A stretch of DNA of 64,000 nucleotides from DAOUAT01 sp964551735 (GCA_964551735.1 CAZKEF010000011.1:98205-162204); one strand, 5' to 3'; shown: positions 15,984 to 26,680, numbered from the stretch's first letter. The notes: generated by a model not told the origin, from the sequence alone. Numbers and translations are program-made.

Positions 15984-16877
15984 TTACCAGTGCGTGACCA
16001 CCGGCGTGCCGATGCTGGCCCAGTTAAACAACCAGGCCGCGTCCTGCGTGCGCATGTTCACGCAGCCGTGGCTCATGGGCTGCCCGAAGTTGTTATGCCA
16101 GTAGGTGCCGTGGATAGCGTAGCCCCGGTAGAAATACATCGTGTACGGCACGCCCGGTAGGTCGTACCCCGGCCCCCTCATCCGAGTTGAGGTCAGCTTA
16201 GAATAGATCGCAAAACGGCCGACGACGGTGGGCGTGCGCGGCAGGCCTCCGCTGATCAACGCAGAGAACACCGGCGTGTTGCCCTGATAGGCCGTCAGAC
16301 GCTGGGTGCGCAAGTTAACATCGATCCATCGACCCGCGGTCGGCGCTGGCTGGCCCGGCGCAGGCGCGGCCCCGGCCTTGCCGATGCGCAGCCGCTGGCC
16401 CACCCAGATGCGATCGGGGTTCGAAAGGCCGTTCAGGCTCATCAACGCCCGGACGGTGGTGCTATACCTGGCAGCGATCTTGCTGAGCGTATCGCCCGGC
16501 TGGACGATGTAATAGCCTTCGAAAGTCGCAGAAGACCCCGAGCTGCCCGGCTGAGTGGAGTCCGTCGCACCGGGGATCACCAGGCGCTGGCCCACATAGA
16601 TCAGGTTCGGGTTCGCGATGCCGTTAGCACGCGCCAGCGCAGCCGTCGAAACACCATAGCGCGCCGCGATCCTGGTCAGGGTGTCGCCAGCACGCACGGT
16701 ATATGTCACCCCGTCCGGCAAAGGCTGGGCCGCGTGCGCCGACCGGGCTGGCAACACCAGCGCACCCAGCGCCAGGAAGAGGGCCAACATGAACGGCAAG
16801 ATGCGACCGCCTGTGAGCCGCGCTACAGAAGATCGGGAGATGATCTGCGAAGAATGTGTTTGATAAAAACGGAACAT
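15984..16877 (-). CDS. LysM-domain L,D-transpeptidase (YkuD/ErfK family), secreted
   Basis: The N-terminus has a signal/anchor (FMLALFLALGALVLPARSAHA). Two LysM peptidoglycan-binding repeats follow (YTVRAGDTLTRIAARYGVS and YIVQPGDTLSKIAARYSTT), then a YkuD domain ending HGTYWHNNFG...MSHGCVNM with the catalytic Cys in SHGCVNM. Such enzymes form 3-3 peptidoglycan cross-links or attach proteins to the wall. ATG 16877 (MFRFYQ) has AAAGGAGC just upstream, so the longer frame to 16919 is rejected. It implies a peptidoglycan-containing envelope. Confidence 0.94.
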   Translation of the reverse strand: MFRFYQTHSSQIISRSSVARLTGGRILPFMLALFLALGALVLPARSAHAAQPLPDGVTYTVRAGDTLTRIAARYGVSTAALARANGIANPNLIYVGQRLVIPGATDSTQPGSSGSSATFEGYYIVQPGDTLSKIAARYSTTVRALMSLNGLSNPDRIWVGQRLRIGKAGAAPAPGQPAPTAGRWIDVNLRTQRLTAYQGNTPVFSALISGGLPRTPTVVGRFAIYSKLTSTRMRGPGYDLPGVPYTMYFYRGYAIHGTYWHNNFGQPMSHGCVNMRTQDAAWLFNWASIGTPVVTHW

Positions 16878-16980
16878 AAGAATGCTCCTTTCGGGCTGCG
16901 AGGTTGGCTGTGCTGGCACACCAAGAGATCAGCGTAACCGGCAGGAAAGGACCTACCGGCAGCGTGCTTTTGACATCAAC

Positions 16981-17010
16981 TTTATACCTCAATTGTACGA
17001 CTCTTGTCAA
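16981..17010 (-). promoter_or_regulatory. Promoter of the LysM L,D-transpeptidase gene
   Basis: On the minus strand, TTGACA (17010-17005), an 18-bp spacer and TATAAA (16986-16981) give a start near 16975 and a leader of about 100 bases. Confidence 0.65.
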
Positions 17011-17060
17011 GCCGCGCGTTATGTATCGCGCGCACCCTGCTCAACCCAGAGTGATGCTCG

Positions 17061-17089
17061 TTTGCGATCATCGTTGAGTGTGCTATAAT
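17061..17089 (+). promoter_or_regulatory. Promoter of the cytochrome c maturation gene cluster
   Basis: A consensus TATAAT at 17084-17089 has a weak TTTGCG 17 bp upstream (17061-17066). It precedes ATG 17129 by 39 bases and is the only clear promoter before the co-directional run to 25985. Confidence 0.5.
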
Positions 17090-17128
17090 CGCCCTTCAAT
17101 GCCGTGCTGAACCGGAGTAGATCCCGAT

Positions 17129-18058
17129 ATGCTGAAAGATCGATGTGACACCCGAATCGTACGCGTAGCCCTGCCAGCACTGGTCCTGGCGCTCTCATGC
17201 GTGCTGCTAGCGTTTCCCGCGGCCGCGCAGGCGCCAACGCCCACCATTATTGAGTCCAGCCTCCGCCTGTGGCCCGAATACGACGACCCGGGGTTGCTGG
17301 TCATCTTCTCCGGCACATTGGCAGAAAGCGGCGCCTTCCCGCAGCAGGTCGCCTTCCCGATCCCGGCCAACGCCCGGAACATCCAGGCCACCTACGAGGA
17401 CGCGACCGGCGGCCTGATCACCCAGGCGTGGCAGATCGTAGACGGCAAGCTGACCTACAGCCTGCCCGTGCCCCGCTTCCACATCGAGTATTATGTGGAC
17501 CGTGCGCCGTCGGGAAATGAGCGGACCATCACGCACGTGTTCGAGGCGCCCTATGCCGTGCAGGCGTTGGCGGTGACTGCGCAGCAGCCGGCGCGCGCCA
17601 CCGGGTTCAGCCTGACGCCGCAACCGGAACAGGCGCTCTTGGGCGAGGACGGGCTGACCTACCATGTCTTCAACCGGGCCAACCTGGCGGCGGGCGAAAA
17701 ACTTGAGATTCAACTGCGCTACACCAAGACCGATTCCGGCCTGTCCAAGCCGCAACTGGCGATCCCTAGCACGACGCCCAGCGTGCCGGCCGCGGCCCCG
17801 ACCGGTTCGGGGTCGGCCAATTGGCTGCCCTGGGTGCTGATCGGTGTCGGCGCCGCGGTCCTATTCGGCGCGGTGGGCTATTGGATTCTGGCCCAGCGCC
17901 GGGCGCAGGCCCCGGCGCCCAGCTGGCCTGCCAGCCACAGCGCCCCGCACGTGTCGACCCCGCCGGCAAAACCCGCGGCCTTCTGCACCCAGTGCGGCGC
18001 GGCGCTCCGGCCGGACGATCGCTTCTGCGCGCAGTGCGGCGCGCCACGACGAGGCTAG
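17129..18058 (+). CDS. Exported zinc-ribbon membrane protein of the cytochrome c cluster
   Basis: The 309-residue protein has a signal peptide (ending FPAAAQA), a beta-rich extracytoplasmic domain of about 190 residues, one transmembrane helix (WLPWVLIGVGAAVLFGAVGYWIL), and a C-terminal zinc ribbon with two CxxC knuckles (FCTQCGAALRPDDRFCAQCG). By topology the ribbon is cytoplasmic. It heads the CcmH-CcmG-CcmF run, so a role in haprotein assembly or its control is plausible by context only. I do not recognise the beta domain. Confidence 0.75.
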   Translation: MLKDRCDTRIVRVALPALVLALSCVLLAFPAAAQAPTPTIIESSLRLWPEYDDPGLLVIFSGTLAESGAFPQQVAFPIPANARNIQATYEDATGGLITQAWQIVDGKLTYSLPVPRFHIEYYVDRAPSGNERTITHVFEAPYAVQALAVTAQQPARATGFSLTPQPEQALLGEDGLTYHVFNRANLAAGEKLEIQLRYTKTDSGLSKPQLAIPSTTPSVPAAAPTGSGSANWLPWVLIGVGAAVLFGAVGYWILAQRRAQAPAPSWPASHSAPHVSTPPAKPAAFCTQCGAALRPDDRFCAQCGAPRRG

Positions 18059-18060
18059 GC

Positions 18061-18168
18061 TGGCGACCGGAAGTCACTGCAATCGGCGCACAGGCGGCCT
18101 ACGGGTGCAGGCCAGCGGCCTGGCGACTGGAAGTCGCTGCCACCATCGCAAGGTCGGCCTACGCCGAC
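18061..18168. repeat. Two-unit 60-bp tandem repeat with palindromes
   Basis: The unit TGGCGACYGGAAGTCRCTGC starts at 18061 and again at 18121, and both units carry CGGCCTACG near their ends. In the second unit two stem-loops are perfect: GCGACT-GGA-AGTCGC (18123-18137) and GTCGGC-CTAC-GCCGAC (18153-18168). The first unit is a decayed copy. It lies between two co-directional genes and resembles a mobile palindromic (REP/MITE-like) element. Confidence 0.7.
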
Positions 18169-18188
18169 TCAACTGAGTTCAAGGTGAG

Positions 18189-18686
18189 ATGTACATGAGA
18201 CGAACCATAGGGTTCTGCGCTGTGCTGATGATTGTGCTGGTAGTGCTGGCTTTACCGGTTATGGCCCAAGCGCCCACGCCTACCCTTAACCAGATCAACG
18301 AAGTGGCGCGCGAGCTGTGGTGCCCGCTGTGCAACGGCGTCCGGCTCGATAACTGCGACCTGCAAGCCTGCATCCAGATGCGCGAGGTGATCGCCGAGAA
18401 GCTGATAGCCGGCGAGAGCACGGAGCAGATCAAGGCCTACTTCGTCGAGCAATACGGCGATGTCGTGCTGGGCACGCCGTCCCGCTCGGGCTTCAACCTG
18501 ATCGTGTGGCTCTTCCCGGTGCTAGCTGTCGTGGTGGGGCTGGGGTGGGTGGCCTACCTGGTGGCGATGTGGCGCCGCCGCCAGCCTGCGCGGCAACCGG
18601 TCCCTGCCGCAGCCGCCAGCGGCCCGGCAGTGAGCGACGATGATTATCTGAAACGAGTCGAGCAGGAACTGAAGCAGATTGAGTGA
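18189..18686 (+). CDS. ccmH: Cytochrome c-type biogenesis protein CcmH
   Basis: A signal peptide (ending LPVMAQA) is followed by a short thiol-redox domain with the motif LWCPLCNG (CxxC, the CcmH apocytochrome-thiol motif) and then DLQACIQMREVIAEKLIAGES. A transmembrane helix (VWLFPVLAVVVGLGWVAYLV) and a short cytoplasmic tail complete it. CcmH reduces the apocytochrome c CXXCH thiols before haem ligation, together with CcmG and CcmF encoded next. AGGTGAG precedes the start; ATG 18189 or 18195 are both possible. Confidence 0.92.
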   Translation: MYMRRTIGFCAVLMIVLVVLALPVMAQAPTPTLNQINEVARELWCPLCNGVRLDNCDLQACIQMREVIAEKLIAGESTEQIKAYFVEQYGDVVLGTPSRSGFNLIVWLFPVLAVVVGLGWVAYLVAMWRRRQPARQPVPAAAASGPAVSDDDYLKRVEQELKQIE

Positions 18687-18705
18687 CACTGGTGGAGAAT
18701 ACCCT

Positions 18706-19290
18706 TTGAATCGCGAACCTGACATCACACTCGTCCCGGCCGAGCCGCGACGCAAGCTGCCTGCCTGGGCCATCGTCCTGGTCATCGGCGTCGTCCTGAC
18801 CGGGGCCCTGCTGGTCGCGCTGCTGCGCGATCCGCCGCAGAAGGCGCTTTGCGACGAGCCCGCGCCCGACCTGACCCTGACCTTGTTCCCCGACTACAAC
18901 GGCGGCTGGCCCAATGAGACCATCAGCCTGAGCGAGCTGCGGGGCAAGGGGGTGGTGCTGAACTTCTGGGCGAGCTGGTGCGGGCCCTGTGAAGACGAAG
19001 CCGCCGACCTGGAAGCCGCGTGGCGGAAGTATCGCGACCAGGGCATCGTCTTCGTCGGCGTGGATTACCTGGATCAAGACCCGGCCGCCAAACGCTACCT
19101 GGCGAAGTTCGACATCACCTATCCCAACGGCCCGGACCTGGCCAGCAAGGTGTCCAAGCGCTACATCATCCGCGGCGTGCCTGAGACCTTCTTTATTGAC
19201 CCGCAGGGCAACATCGTCGGCTGCCGCAAAGTCGGCCCGCTGACCGCGCAAGAGCTAGAACAGCGGATTCAGGCCATCCTGCCCAAATAG
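18706..19290 (+). CDS. Thioredoxin-like thiol:disulfide oxidoreductase (CcmG/ResA type)
   Basis: One N-terminal membrane helix (AIVLVIGVVLTGALLVALL) anchors an extracytoplasmic TlpA/ResA-type thioredoxin fold. The active site is FWASWCGPCEDE and the cis-Pro loop GVPETFFIDPQG. It supplies electrons to CcmH or apocytochrome c. The frame opens with TTG 18679, overlapping the ccmH stop, but GGTGGAG at 18691-18697 sits 8 bases before TTG 18706, which is preferred. It is translationally adjacent to ccmH, in the order CcmH-CcmG-CcmF. Confidence 0.92.
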   Translation: MNREPDITLVPAEPRRKLPAWAIVLVIGVVLTGALLVALLRDPPQKALCDEPAPDLTLTLFPDYNGGWPNETISLSELRGKGVVLNFWASWCGPCEDEAADLEAAWRKYRDQGIVFVGVDYLDQDPAAKRYLAKFDITYPNGPDLASKVSKRYIIRGVPETFFIDPQGNIVGCRKVGPLTAQELEQRIQAILPK

Positions 19291-19461
19291 GGGCATGGCC
19301 TCGCGCCTGCCCCCGTAAGGGCGACCGCAAGGGTGCGCCCCTACAACTAGAAAAGATACCGTACTGCATATCGGTTCTCGCCGCCAGCCCACCCATACGC
19401 AGTATGTAAGTACGCAAGACGCAGTACGTAGTACGTCCTGCGTGATTCGGAGAATATCGTA
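19291..19461. repeat. Intergenic stack of dispersed-repeat sequences upstream of ccmF
   Basis: This 171-base gap carries two repetitive segments. One is a GC-rich palindromic piece (GGGGCA...TGCCCC, then AAGGGCGACCGCAAGGGTGC followed by GCCCCTAC). The other is a low-complexity run built on ACGCAGTA/TACGTA steps (about 19395-19445). They interrupt an otherwise tightly packed gene run. The type is familiar from repeat-rich Chloroflexota and cyanobacterial genomes. Confidence 0.55.
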
Positions 19462-21570
<2,109 letters not shown>

Positions 21571-21575
21571 CCCAC

Positions 21576-21622
21576 GCCGGTTAGAAACCAGGTTTCTCCG
21601 AGACACCTAGTTTCTGACCGGC
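21576..21622. repeat. Palindromic intergenic repeat downstream of ccmF
   Basis: GCCGGT-T-AGAAAC (21576-21588) pairs with GTTTCT-G-ACCGGC (21610-21622). A second nested palindrome, AGAAACCAGGTTTCT (21583-21597), lies in the left half. AGAAACC/GGTTTCT palindromes of this kind are common dispersed repeats in filamentous phototrophs and Chloroflexota. Confidence 0.65.
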
Positions 21623-21647
21623 GCACTATAACGACAACGGATCAACC

Positions 21648-22196
21648 ATGTTTATCGTCCTGGCCATCCTTCTGTCAGCCATCGCCCTGTTTGCGGTGGC
21701 ATACCCCATCATCGCGCGATCGGGTGCGGCCCAGCCGTCCAGCACCCCAGCCGAAGAGACGCTCGAAGAGCTGCTGGCGCAGCGTGAGGCCGCGTTCCAG
21801 GCGCTGCGCGAGCTGAGCTTCGATCACCGGGTCGGCAAGATCACCGACGAGGACTTCGTCGCGTTCGAGGCCAACCTGAAACTACACGCGGCCGACACCC
21901 TGCGCGCACTCGACCGCTGGGAGGCGCAGGCCGATGCCGGCCTGGACGACGCGCTGGAGCAGGCCGTGCGCGCCCGCCGCTCGGCCCTGCGCGGCGGCAG
22001 CATCGCGTGCCCGGCGTGCGGCCAATCCGTCGCGGCCGGCGATAGGTTCTGCCCAGCGTGCGGCGCGGATCTGCGCGGCGTCCAAGAAGCACCGCCGCCC
22101 GCGGCGGCAGCCAGCCTGATATGCCCCCGGTGCGACCGGCCCGCGGAGCCGGGCGATCGCTTCTGCGCGGGGTGCGGGGGGGCGTTGACTGCGTGA
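21648..22196 (+). CDS. CcmI-like membrane protein with two zinc ribbons
   Basis: An N-terminal membrane helix (IVLAILLSAIALFAVAYPII) is followed by a helical segment (LLAQREAAFQALRELSFDHRVGKITDEDF) like the N-terminal part of cytochrome c assembly protein CcmI/CycH. Two C-terminal zinc ribbons follow (CPACGQSV...FCPACG and CPRCDRPA...FCAGCG). It lies 77 bases after ccmF. It lacks the TPR domain of true CcmI, so only a role in the cytochrome c cluster by context is proposed. Confidence 0.7.
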   Translation: MFIVLAILLSAIALFAVAYPIIARSGAAQPSSTPAEETLEELLAQREAAFQALRELSFDHRVGKITDEDFVAFEANLKLHAADTLRALDRWEAQADAGLDDALEQAVRARRSALRGGSIACPACGQSVAAGDRFCPACGADLRGVQEAPPPAAAASLICPRCDRPAEPGDRFCAGCGGALTA

Positions 22197-22280
22197 ACCT
22201 GTCTCCAGTGAAACGAATAGATGCTTCACTGGGCTCTCAACGCAGCGCAAGTAAACTCGCTGACCCGTTCAGCATGACAA

Positions 22281-25200
22281 GTGATTGACCGACTTCTCCC
22301 CCACCTCACCTCCGAACCCCAGGCCCACGCGCTGCTGGCGCCGTTGGGTCTGGATGATTGGCGCGGGGCGGTGCGTTCCTTGCGGCGTTGGGCGGAGGCG
22401 CCGGGGGCCGCGGCACCCCTGGAGCGCCTGCTCCCCGGCTTGCTGCGCATCCTAGCCGAAGCCGCCAGCCCGGACCGGGCGCTGGTCAACCTGGACCGCC
22501 TCATTGCCGCCCAGGCGGATCCAGCAGTGCTGTTGAGCCAGTTGGCCGATGAACCGCACCTCTGCGATCTGCTGGTCACCCTCTTCGCCGGCAGCCAATA
22601 TCTGACCGACATCCTGCTGCGCAACCCCGGCAACTTCGCGCTGCTGACCGAGCGCAACGGCCTGGCGCAGCCCAAGAGTCCCGGCCACCTGCTGGCCGAA
22701 GCGCGCACGGCCACAGCTCCCTGGCTGAGCGAAGGGCCGAGCATCGACCAAGCCTTGGATGCGCTCCGCCGCTTCCAACAGCGCGAACTGCTGCGCATCG
22801 GCATCGCCGATCTGGGCGGCTTGCTGGCGCTATCATCGGTTACTGCACAACTTTCACACCTGGCTGACAGCATCGTCTGGGCAGCGCTCGAGATCGTGGC
22901 CGGCCAAAGCCGCATTGACCCGGCAGGATTTGCCGTCGTGGGCATGGGCAAGCTGGGCGGAGGCGAGCTCAACTACAGCTCCGACATTGACCTGCTCTTC
23001 CTGGCAGCAGGCAGCAGCGACGACGAAACCCGAAGCCGAGAGCGCCAGAAGCTCGGCGAGCGGCTGGTTTTCGCGCTATCCCAGGCCACGGCCGAAGGCT
23101 TCCTCTACCGCGTGGACATGAAGCTGCGCCCCTGGGGCCGCGTGGGGCCGCTGGTCTCCACCGTAGACGGCTACCTGGCCTACCTGGAGCGCCATGCGCG
23201 GTTATGGGAACGTCAGGCGCTGCTGAAGGCGCGGGTGGTGGCCGGCGATGCGCGGCTTGGCGCCGACTTCCTGCGCCTTGCCGAGCCCCGGTTGTTCGGC
23301 GCCAGCCCTGAGGAGGTGCGCGCCGAGGTGCATGGCATGAAACAGCGCACCGAGGCGCACCTGCGCCAGTCCGGCCGGACCTGGGGCGAGGTCAAACTGG
23401 GCGAAGGCTCCATCCGCGACGCCGAATTCGTGGCCCAATACCTGCAGTTGGCCCACGGCCGTGACCACCCGGACCTGGGCACCGGCAACACGGCGGAGGC
23501 GCTGGCGCGGCTGGCCGACGCCGGCCACCTGACGGCCGGCGAACACCGCGCCCTGGCCGAGGGCTACACCTTTCTGCGCACGGTGGAACACTACCTGCAG
23601 CTCCTCGACTACCGGCAGACCCACACCCTGCCGTCACACCCGGCTGACCTACGCTACCTGGCGAGACGACTGGGGTTCCAGGGCCCAGATGCGGCCGAAC
23701 GGTTCGTGGCAACATACGAACGGCACACAACGGCCGTGCGCGGCGTCTACCTGCGGCGTCTGGCAGGCCAGCAGACTGGAGCACCCCCCATGACTACCCA
23801 CCCCACCCCATCCCACGGCGCGGCCAGCGATCCCTCGGCCGCGGTGCGCCGACACCTGGCCCGGCTCTCGCCGGCCTACGCCGCCACCTTCGATGAAGCG
23901 GCGATCGCCCGGCACGCGGACCTCGCGTCCCGGCTGGCCTCCGATAACCCCGTGGAGGTGCGAGCGGCCGCACTGGAGGCCGGTGGGTGGGAGGTGACCA
24001 TCGTCGGCTACGATTACCTGGGCGAGCTGTCAGCGATCTGCGGGCTGCTGTTCGCCTACGGCTTCAGCATCGTCGGCGGGCATGTGTATACGTATGAGCC
24101 GGGGTCGGGAGGGGGAGATGGGGAGACAAGGCGACAAGGAGAGGAGGGACAGGACACGCGGCGGAAGATCGTGGATGTGTTCCAGGTGCGGGCGGTGGGC
24201 GGCGAACCGGGAACGGAGGTCTGGGCGCGGTACGCGGCCGACCTGGCCGGGCAGGTGCGGCTGCTGCAGGCGCGGGAGTATCGCGCGGCCCAGGGGGAGC
24301 TGGCGAAACGGGTGGCCGCGGCGGTGCGCGCGGGCGCCGCAACCGCGCCGGCCCTGCCGCCGGTGGATATCGAGATTGACAACGACGCGTCCCTGGATTA
24401 CACCGTGCTACACATCAGCGCGGCCGACACGCCCGGCTTCCTGTACGAGTTCACCAATGCCCTGGCGCTGAGTGGCGTCCACATCAGCCAGGTGTTCGTG
24501 GTCTCGACGGCCAACCGGGTGCAAGACACCCTGCTGGTCACCGATACGCGAGGCCAGAAGATCACCGCGGCCGACCGGCAGCGCGAGCTGCGCGCGGCCA
24601 CCGTGCTGATCAAGCACTTCACCCACCTGCTACCGCGCTCGCCCAACCCCGAGGCCGCGCTGCTGCACTTCCATGAATACCTGGGCGAGTTGTTCGGCCG
24701 GCCCTCGTGGCCCGACGACCTGGCGTCGATGGAGCGGCCGGAAGTGCTGGACGCGCTGGCGCGGCTGTTGGGGGTCAGCGAGTTCCTGTGGGACGACTTC
24801 CTGCGCATGCAGCACGCCAACCTGTTCCCGGTGGTGGCCGATGTGGCCGGGCTGGCGCAGCCGCGGCACAAGGTGGAGCTGGCAGCGGACCTCGCGGCGC
24901 AGCTGGCCGTCGCGGCGGACGCGCAGGCCCGCCGCGCGGCGTTGAACGCGTTCAAAGACCGCGAGATGTTCCGGGTTGACATGCGCGACATCCTGGGCCG
25001 CCTGCGCGACTTCGACCAGTTCTCGGCCGAGCTCACCGAGCTGGTGGAGACCGTGGTGGCCTCGGCCACCACCATGGTGCTGGCCGAGCTGGCCGAGCAG
25101 CACGGCCCCCTGCGAGCGGTTGATGGCGGGCCGATCCCCCTGGCCGCCTGCGTGCTGGGCAAGTGCGGCGGCTTCGAGCTGGGCTATGCGTCCGACATCG

Positions 25201-25985
25201 AGGTGATGTTCATTTACGCGGGCAGCGGCGAGACGGCTGGCCCCAAGGCCATCAGCGCGCACGCGTTTTACGAGAAGCTGGTGGCCGAGTTCAACCGGGC
25301 CATTTGGGCGCGGCGCGAGGGGATCTTCGAGATCGACCTAGACCTGCGGCCCTACGGCAAGGCCGGCAGCCTGGCGGTGTCGCTGGCCGCGTTCCAGCGC
25401 TACTTCGCGCCCGGCGGCCCGGCCTGGCCCTACGAACGGCAGGCGCTGATCAAGCTGCGAGCGATCGCGGGCGACAGCGACCTGGGCCGCCGGGTGGAGG
25501 CGCTGCGCGACGCGTACGTCTACACCCAGGAGAGCTTTGACTTGGCCGCGATGCGCGCCATGCGCGAACGCCAGCTCCGCCACCTGGCCGCGCCCGGCGC
25601 GTTCAACGCCAAGTACAGCCTGGGCGGCATGGTGGACGTGGAGTACACCGTGCAGGGCCTGCAGATGCGGCACGGCGGGGACCAGCCCGGCCTGCGGCTG
25701 ACCAACACCCGCGCGGCCATCGCTGCGTTGGCCAGCCACGGCATCCTCTCGCAGGAGAACGCCACCCGCCTGGCCCAGGCGCACCTGTTCCTGCAACAGC
25801 TCATCAACGCGCTACGGGTGGTGCGCGGCAACAGCAAGGATTTGACCGTGCCTGCCGAAGGCAGTGAGGAATACGCCTTCCTGGCCCGGCGCCTGGGCTA
25901 CGGCCCCGACCCCGGCCGCCTGGCCGCGGCGTTGAGCGACCACAGCGCGTGGGTGCAGCGGTTGGCGGCGAGGCTGCTGGGGTAG
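22281..25985 (+). CDS. glnE: Bifunctional glutamine synthetase adenylyltransferase/adenylyl-removase with embedded ACT domains
   Basis: Two nucleotidyltransferase halves are separated by a long insert. The N-terminal half has GMGKLGGGELNYSSDIDLLF (about residues 220-239). The C-terminal half has LGKCGGFELGYASDIEVMF (about 956-974), where the usual second Asp of DxD is Glu. Between them lie two ACT-like segments: one around residues 557-606 (EVTIVGYDYLGELSAICGLL) and one around 703-760 (YTVLHISAADTPGFLYEFTN). The start codon GTG 22281 gives a total of 1234 residues, longer than the usual 950. It adjusts glutamine synthetase activity to nitrogen status; ACT domains suggest direct effector sensing. 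A purine-rich repeat encodes residues about 608-627. Confidence 0.93.
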   Translation: MIDRLLPHLTSEPQAHALLAPLGLDDWRGAVRSLRRWAEAPGAAAPLERLLPGLLRILAEAASPDRALVNLDRLIAAQADPAVLLSQLADEPHLCDLLVTLFAGSQYLTDILLRNPGNFALLTERNGLAQPKSPGHLLAEARTATAPWLSEGPSIDQALDALRRFQQRELLRIGIADLGGLLALSSVTAQLSHLADSIVWAALEIVAGQSRIDPAGFAVVGMGKLGGGELNYSSDIDLLFLAAGSSDDETRSRERQKLGERLVFALSQATAEGFLYRVDMKLRPWGRVGPLVSTVDGYLAYLERHARLWERQALLKARVVAGDARLGADFLRLAEPRLFGASPEEVRAEVHGMKQRTEAHLRQSGRTWGEVKLGEGSIRDAEFVAQYLQLAHGRDHPDLGTGNTAEALARLADAGHLTAGEHRALAEGYTFLRTVEHYLQLLDYRQTHTLPSHPADLRYLARRLGFQGPDAAERFVATYERHTTAVRGVYLRRLAGQQTGAPPMTTHPTPSHGAASDPSAAVRRHLARLSPAYAATFDEAAIARHADLASRLASDNPVEVRAAALEAGGWEVTIVGYDYLGELSAICGLLFAYGFSIVGGHVYTYEPGSGGGDGETRRQGEEGQDTRRKIVDVFQVRAVGGEPGTEVWARYAADLAGQVRLLQAREYRAAQGELAKRVAAAVRAGAATAPALPPVDIEIDNDASLDYTVLHISAADTPGFLYEFTNALALSGVHISQVFVVSTANRVQDTLLVTDTRGQKITAADRQRELRAATVLIKHFTHLLPRSPNPEAALLHFHEYLGELFGRPSWPDDLASMERPEVLDALARLLGVSEFLWDDFLRMQHANLFPVVADVAGLAQPRHKVELAADLAAQLAVAADAQARRAALNAFKDREMFRVDMRDILGRLRDFDQFSAELTELVETVVASATTMVLAELAEQHGPLRAVDGGPIPLAACVLGKCGGFELGYASDIEVMFIYAGSGETAGPKAISAHAFYEKLVAEFNRAIWARREGIFEIDLDLRPYGKAGSLAVSLAAFQRYFAPGGPAWPYERQALIKLRAIAGDSDLGRRVEALRDAYVYTQESFDLAAMRAMRERQLRHLAAPGAFNAKYSLGGMVDVEYTVQGLQMRHGGDQPGLRLTNTRAAIAALASHGILSQENATRLAQAHLFLQQLINALRVVRGNSKDLTVPAEGSEEYAFLARRLGYGPDPGRLAAALSDHSAWVQRLAARLLG
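24101..24161. repeat. Purine-rich repeat inserted in frame in glnE
   Basis: A 60-base almost pure-purine tract (GGGAGGGGGAGATGGGGAGA, then CAAGGCGACAAGGAGAGGAG) encodes a Gly/Glu/Arg low-complexity loop between the two ACT-like domains. A related tract on the other strand encodes the C-terminus of the M16 peptidase (29640-29720). Confidence 0.6.
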
Positions 25986-26035
25986 ATGCTGCCGCGGGGG
26001 TGGGACGCGGACGAGCGCGGATAGACGCGCATAGT

Positions 26036-26479
26036 TCAATCCTCACCGCGCCGATCCACCTGACGACGGGTCTGTTTCACCTGGCCGCGCGCGCGTTTCT
26101 CGGCCAGGCGGCGCTCACGCGCGGCCACGGTGGGTCGCGTCGCCACCCGGCGCTTACGCGGCCGCAACGCCGCGGCCAACAGCGCCCGAAAGCGTTCGGT
26201 GACGTCGGTCCGGTTGTCGAGCTGGCTGCGCGTGGCCGAAGAAAAGAGATGCAGCACCCCGTCGTTATCCATGTAGCCTGCCAGCCGCGCCCCGATGGCC
26301 GCGCGCTGGTCGTCGGTCAGGCTCGGCGAGTTGGCGACGTCGAACAGCAGCTCCACGCGGGTGTCGCTGCGCTGCACGTGCTGCCCACCCGGCCCGCTGG
26401 AGCGGCTGAACCGGAAGTCCAGCTCGGCCAGCGGGATGGCCAGGTGCGGGGTGATGGTGAGATGGGTTGGTTCGGGCAT
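26036..26479 (-). CDS. arfB: Alternative ribosome-rescue factor ArfB (class I release-factor-like peptidyl-tRNA hydrolase)
   Basis: This 147-residue protein has the release-factor catalytic motif SSGPGGQHVQRSDTRVEL and the basic, unstructured C-terminus (RPRKRRVATRPTVAARERRL...) that in ArfB/YaeJ enters the empty mRNA channel. It hydrolyses peptidyl-tRNA on stalled ribosomes. It is convergent with glnE. The codon-recognition domains of RF1/RF2 are absent, which fits the family. Confidence 0.92.
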   Translation of the reverse strand: MPEPTHLTITPHLAIPLAELDFRFSRSSGPGGQHVQRSDTRVELLFDVANSPSLTDDQRAAIGARLAGYMDNDGVLHLFSSATRSQLDNRTDVTERFRALLAAALRPRKRRVATRPTVAARERRLAEKRARGQVKQTRRQVDRRGED

Positions 26480-26600
26480 GGCGAATGTTGAATATCAAAT
26501 GTGGCGCGTCGTTGTACACATTCCAGATTCCGAATTCTACATTCCAGACGCCAAACCGTCAATCCAAAGGACTGCGCACCGCCAGACCGCCGCGGTGCGA
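26480..26600. repeat. AT-rich low-complexity repeat (ATTCCAGATTCC type)
   Basis: The segment around 26484-26550 (GAATGTTGAATATCAAATGT, then CATTCCAGATTCCGAATTC and TACATTCCAGACG) is of markedly lower GC. It is built from ATTCCA/GAATTC steps, a dispersed low-complexity type, and holds no gene. Confidence 0.45.
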
Positions 26601-26652
26601 CCGGCGCCTGGGCTGGATGCTGTCCACTGCCTGGGACGTAGTGGGTTCTCTT

Positions 26653-26680
26653 TTGAAAGCAAGATTTTTGCGTATATAAT
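26653..26680 (+). promoter_or_regulatory. Promoter of the seven-repeat secreted protein gene
   Basis: TTGAAA (26653-26658), a 16-bp spacer and a consensus TATAAT (26675-26680) lie 42 bases before ATG 26723. The ribosome site AGGAGAGG follows. Confidence 0.65.
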
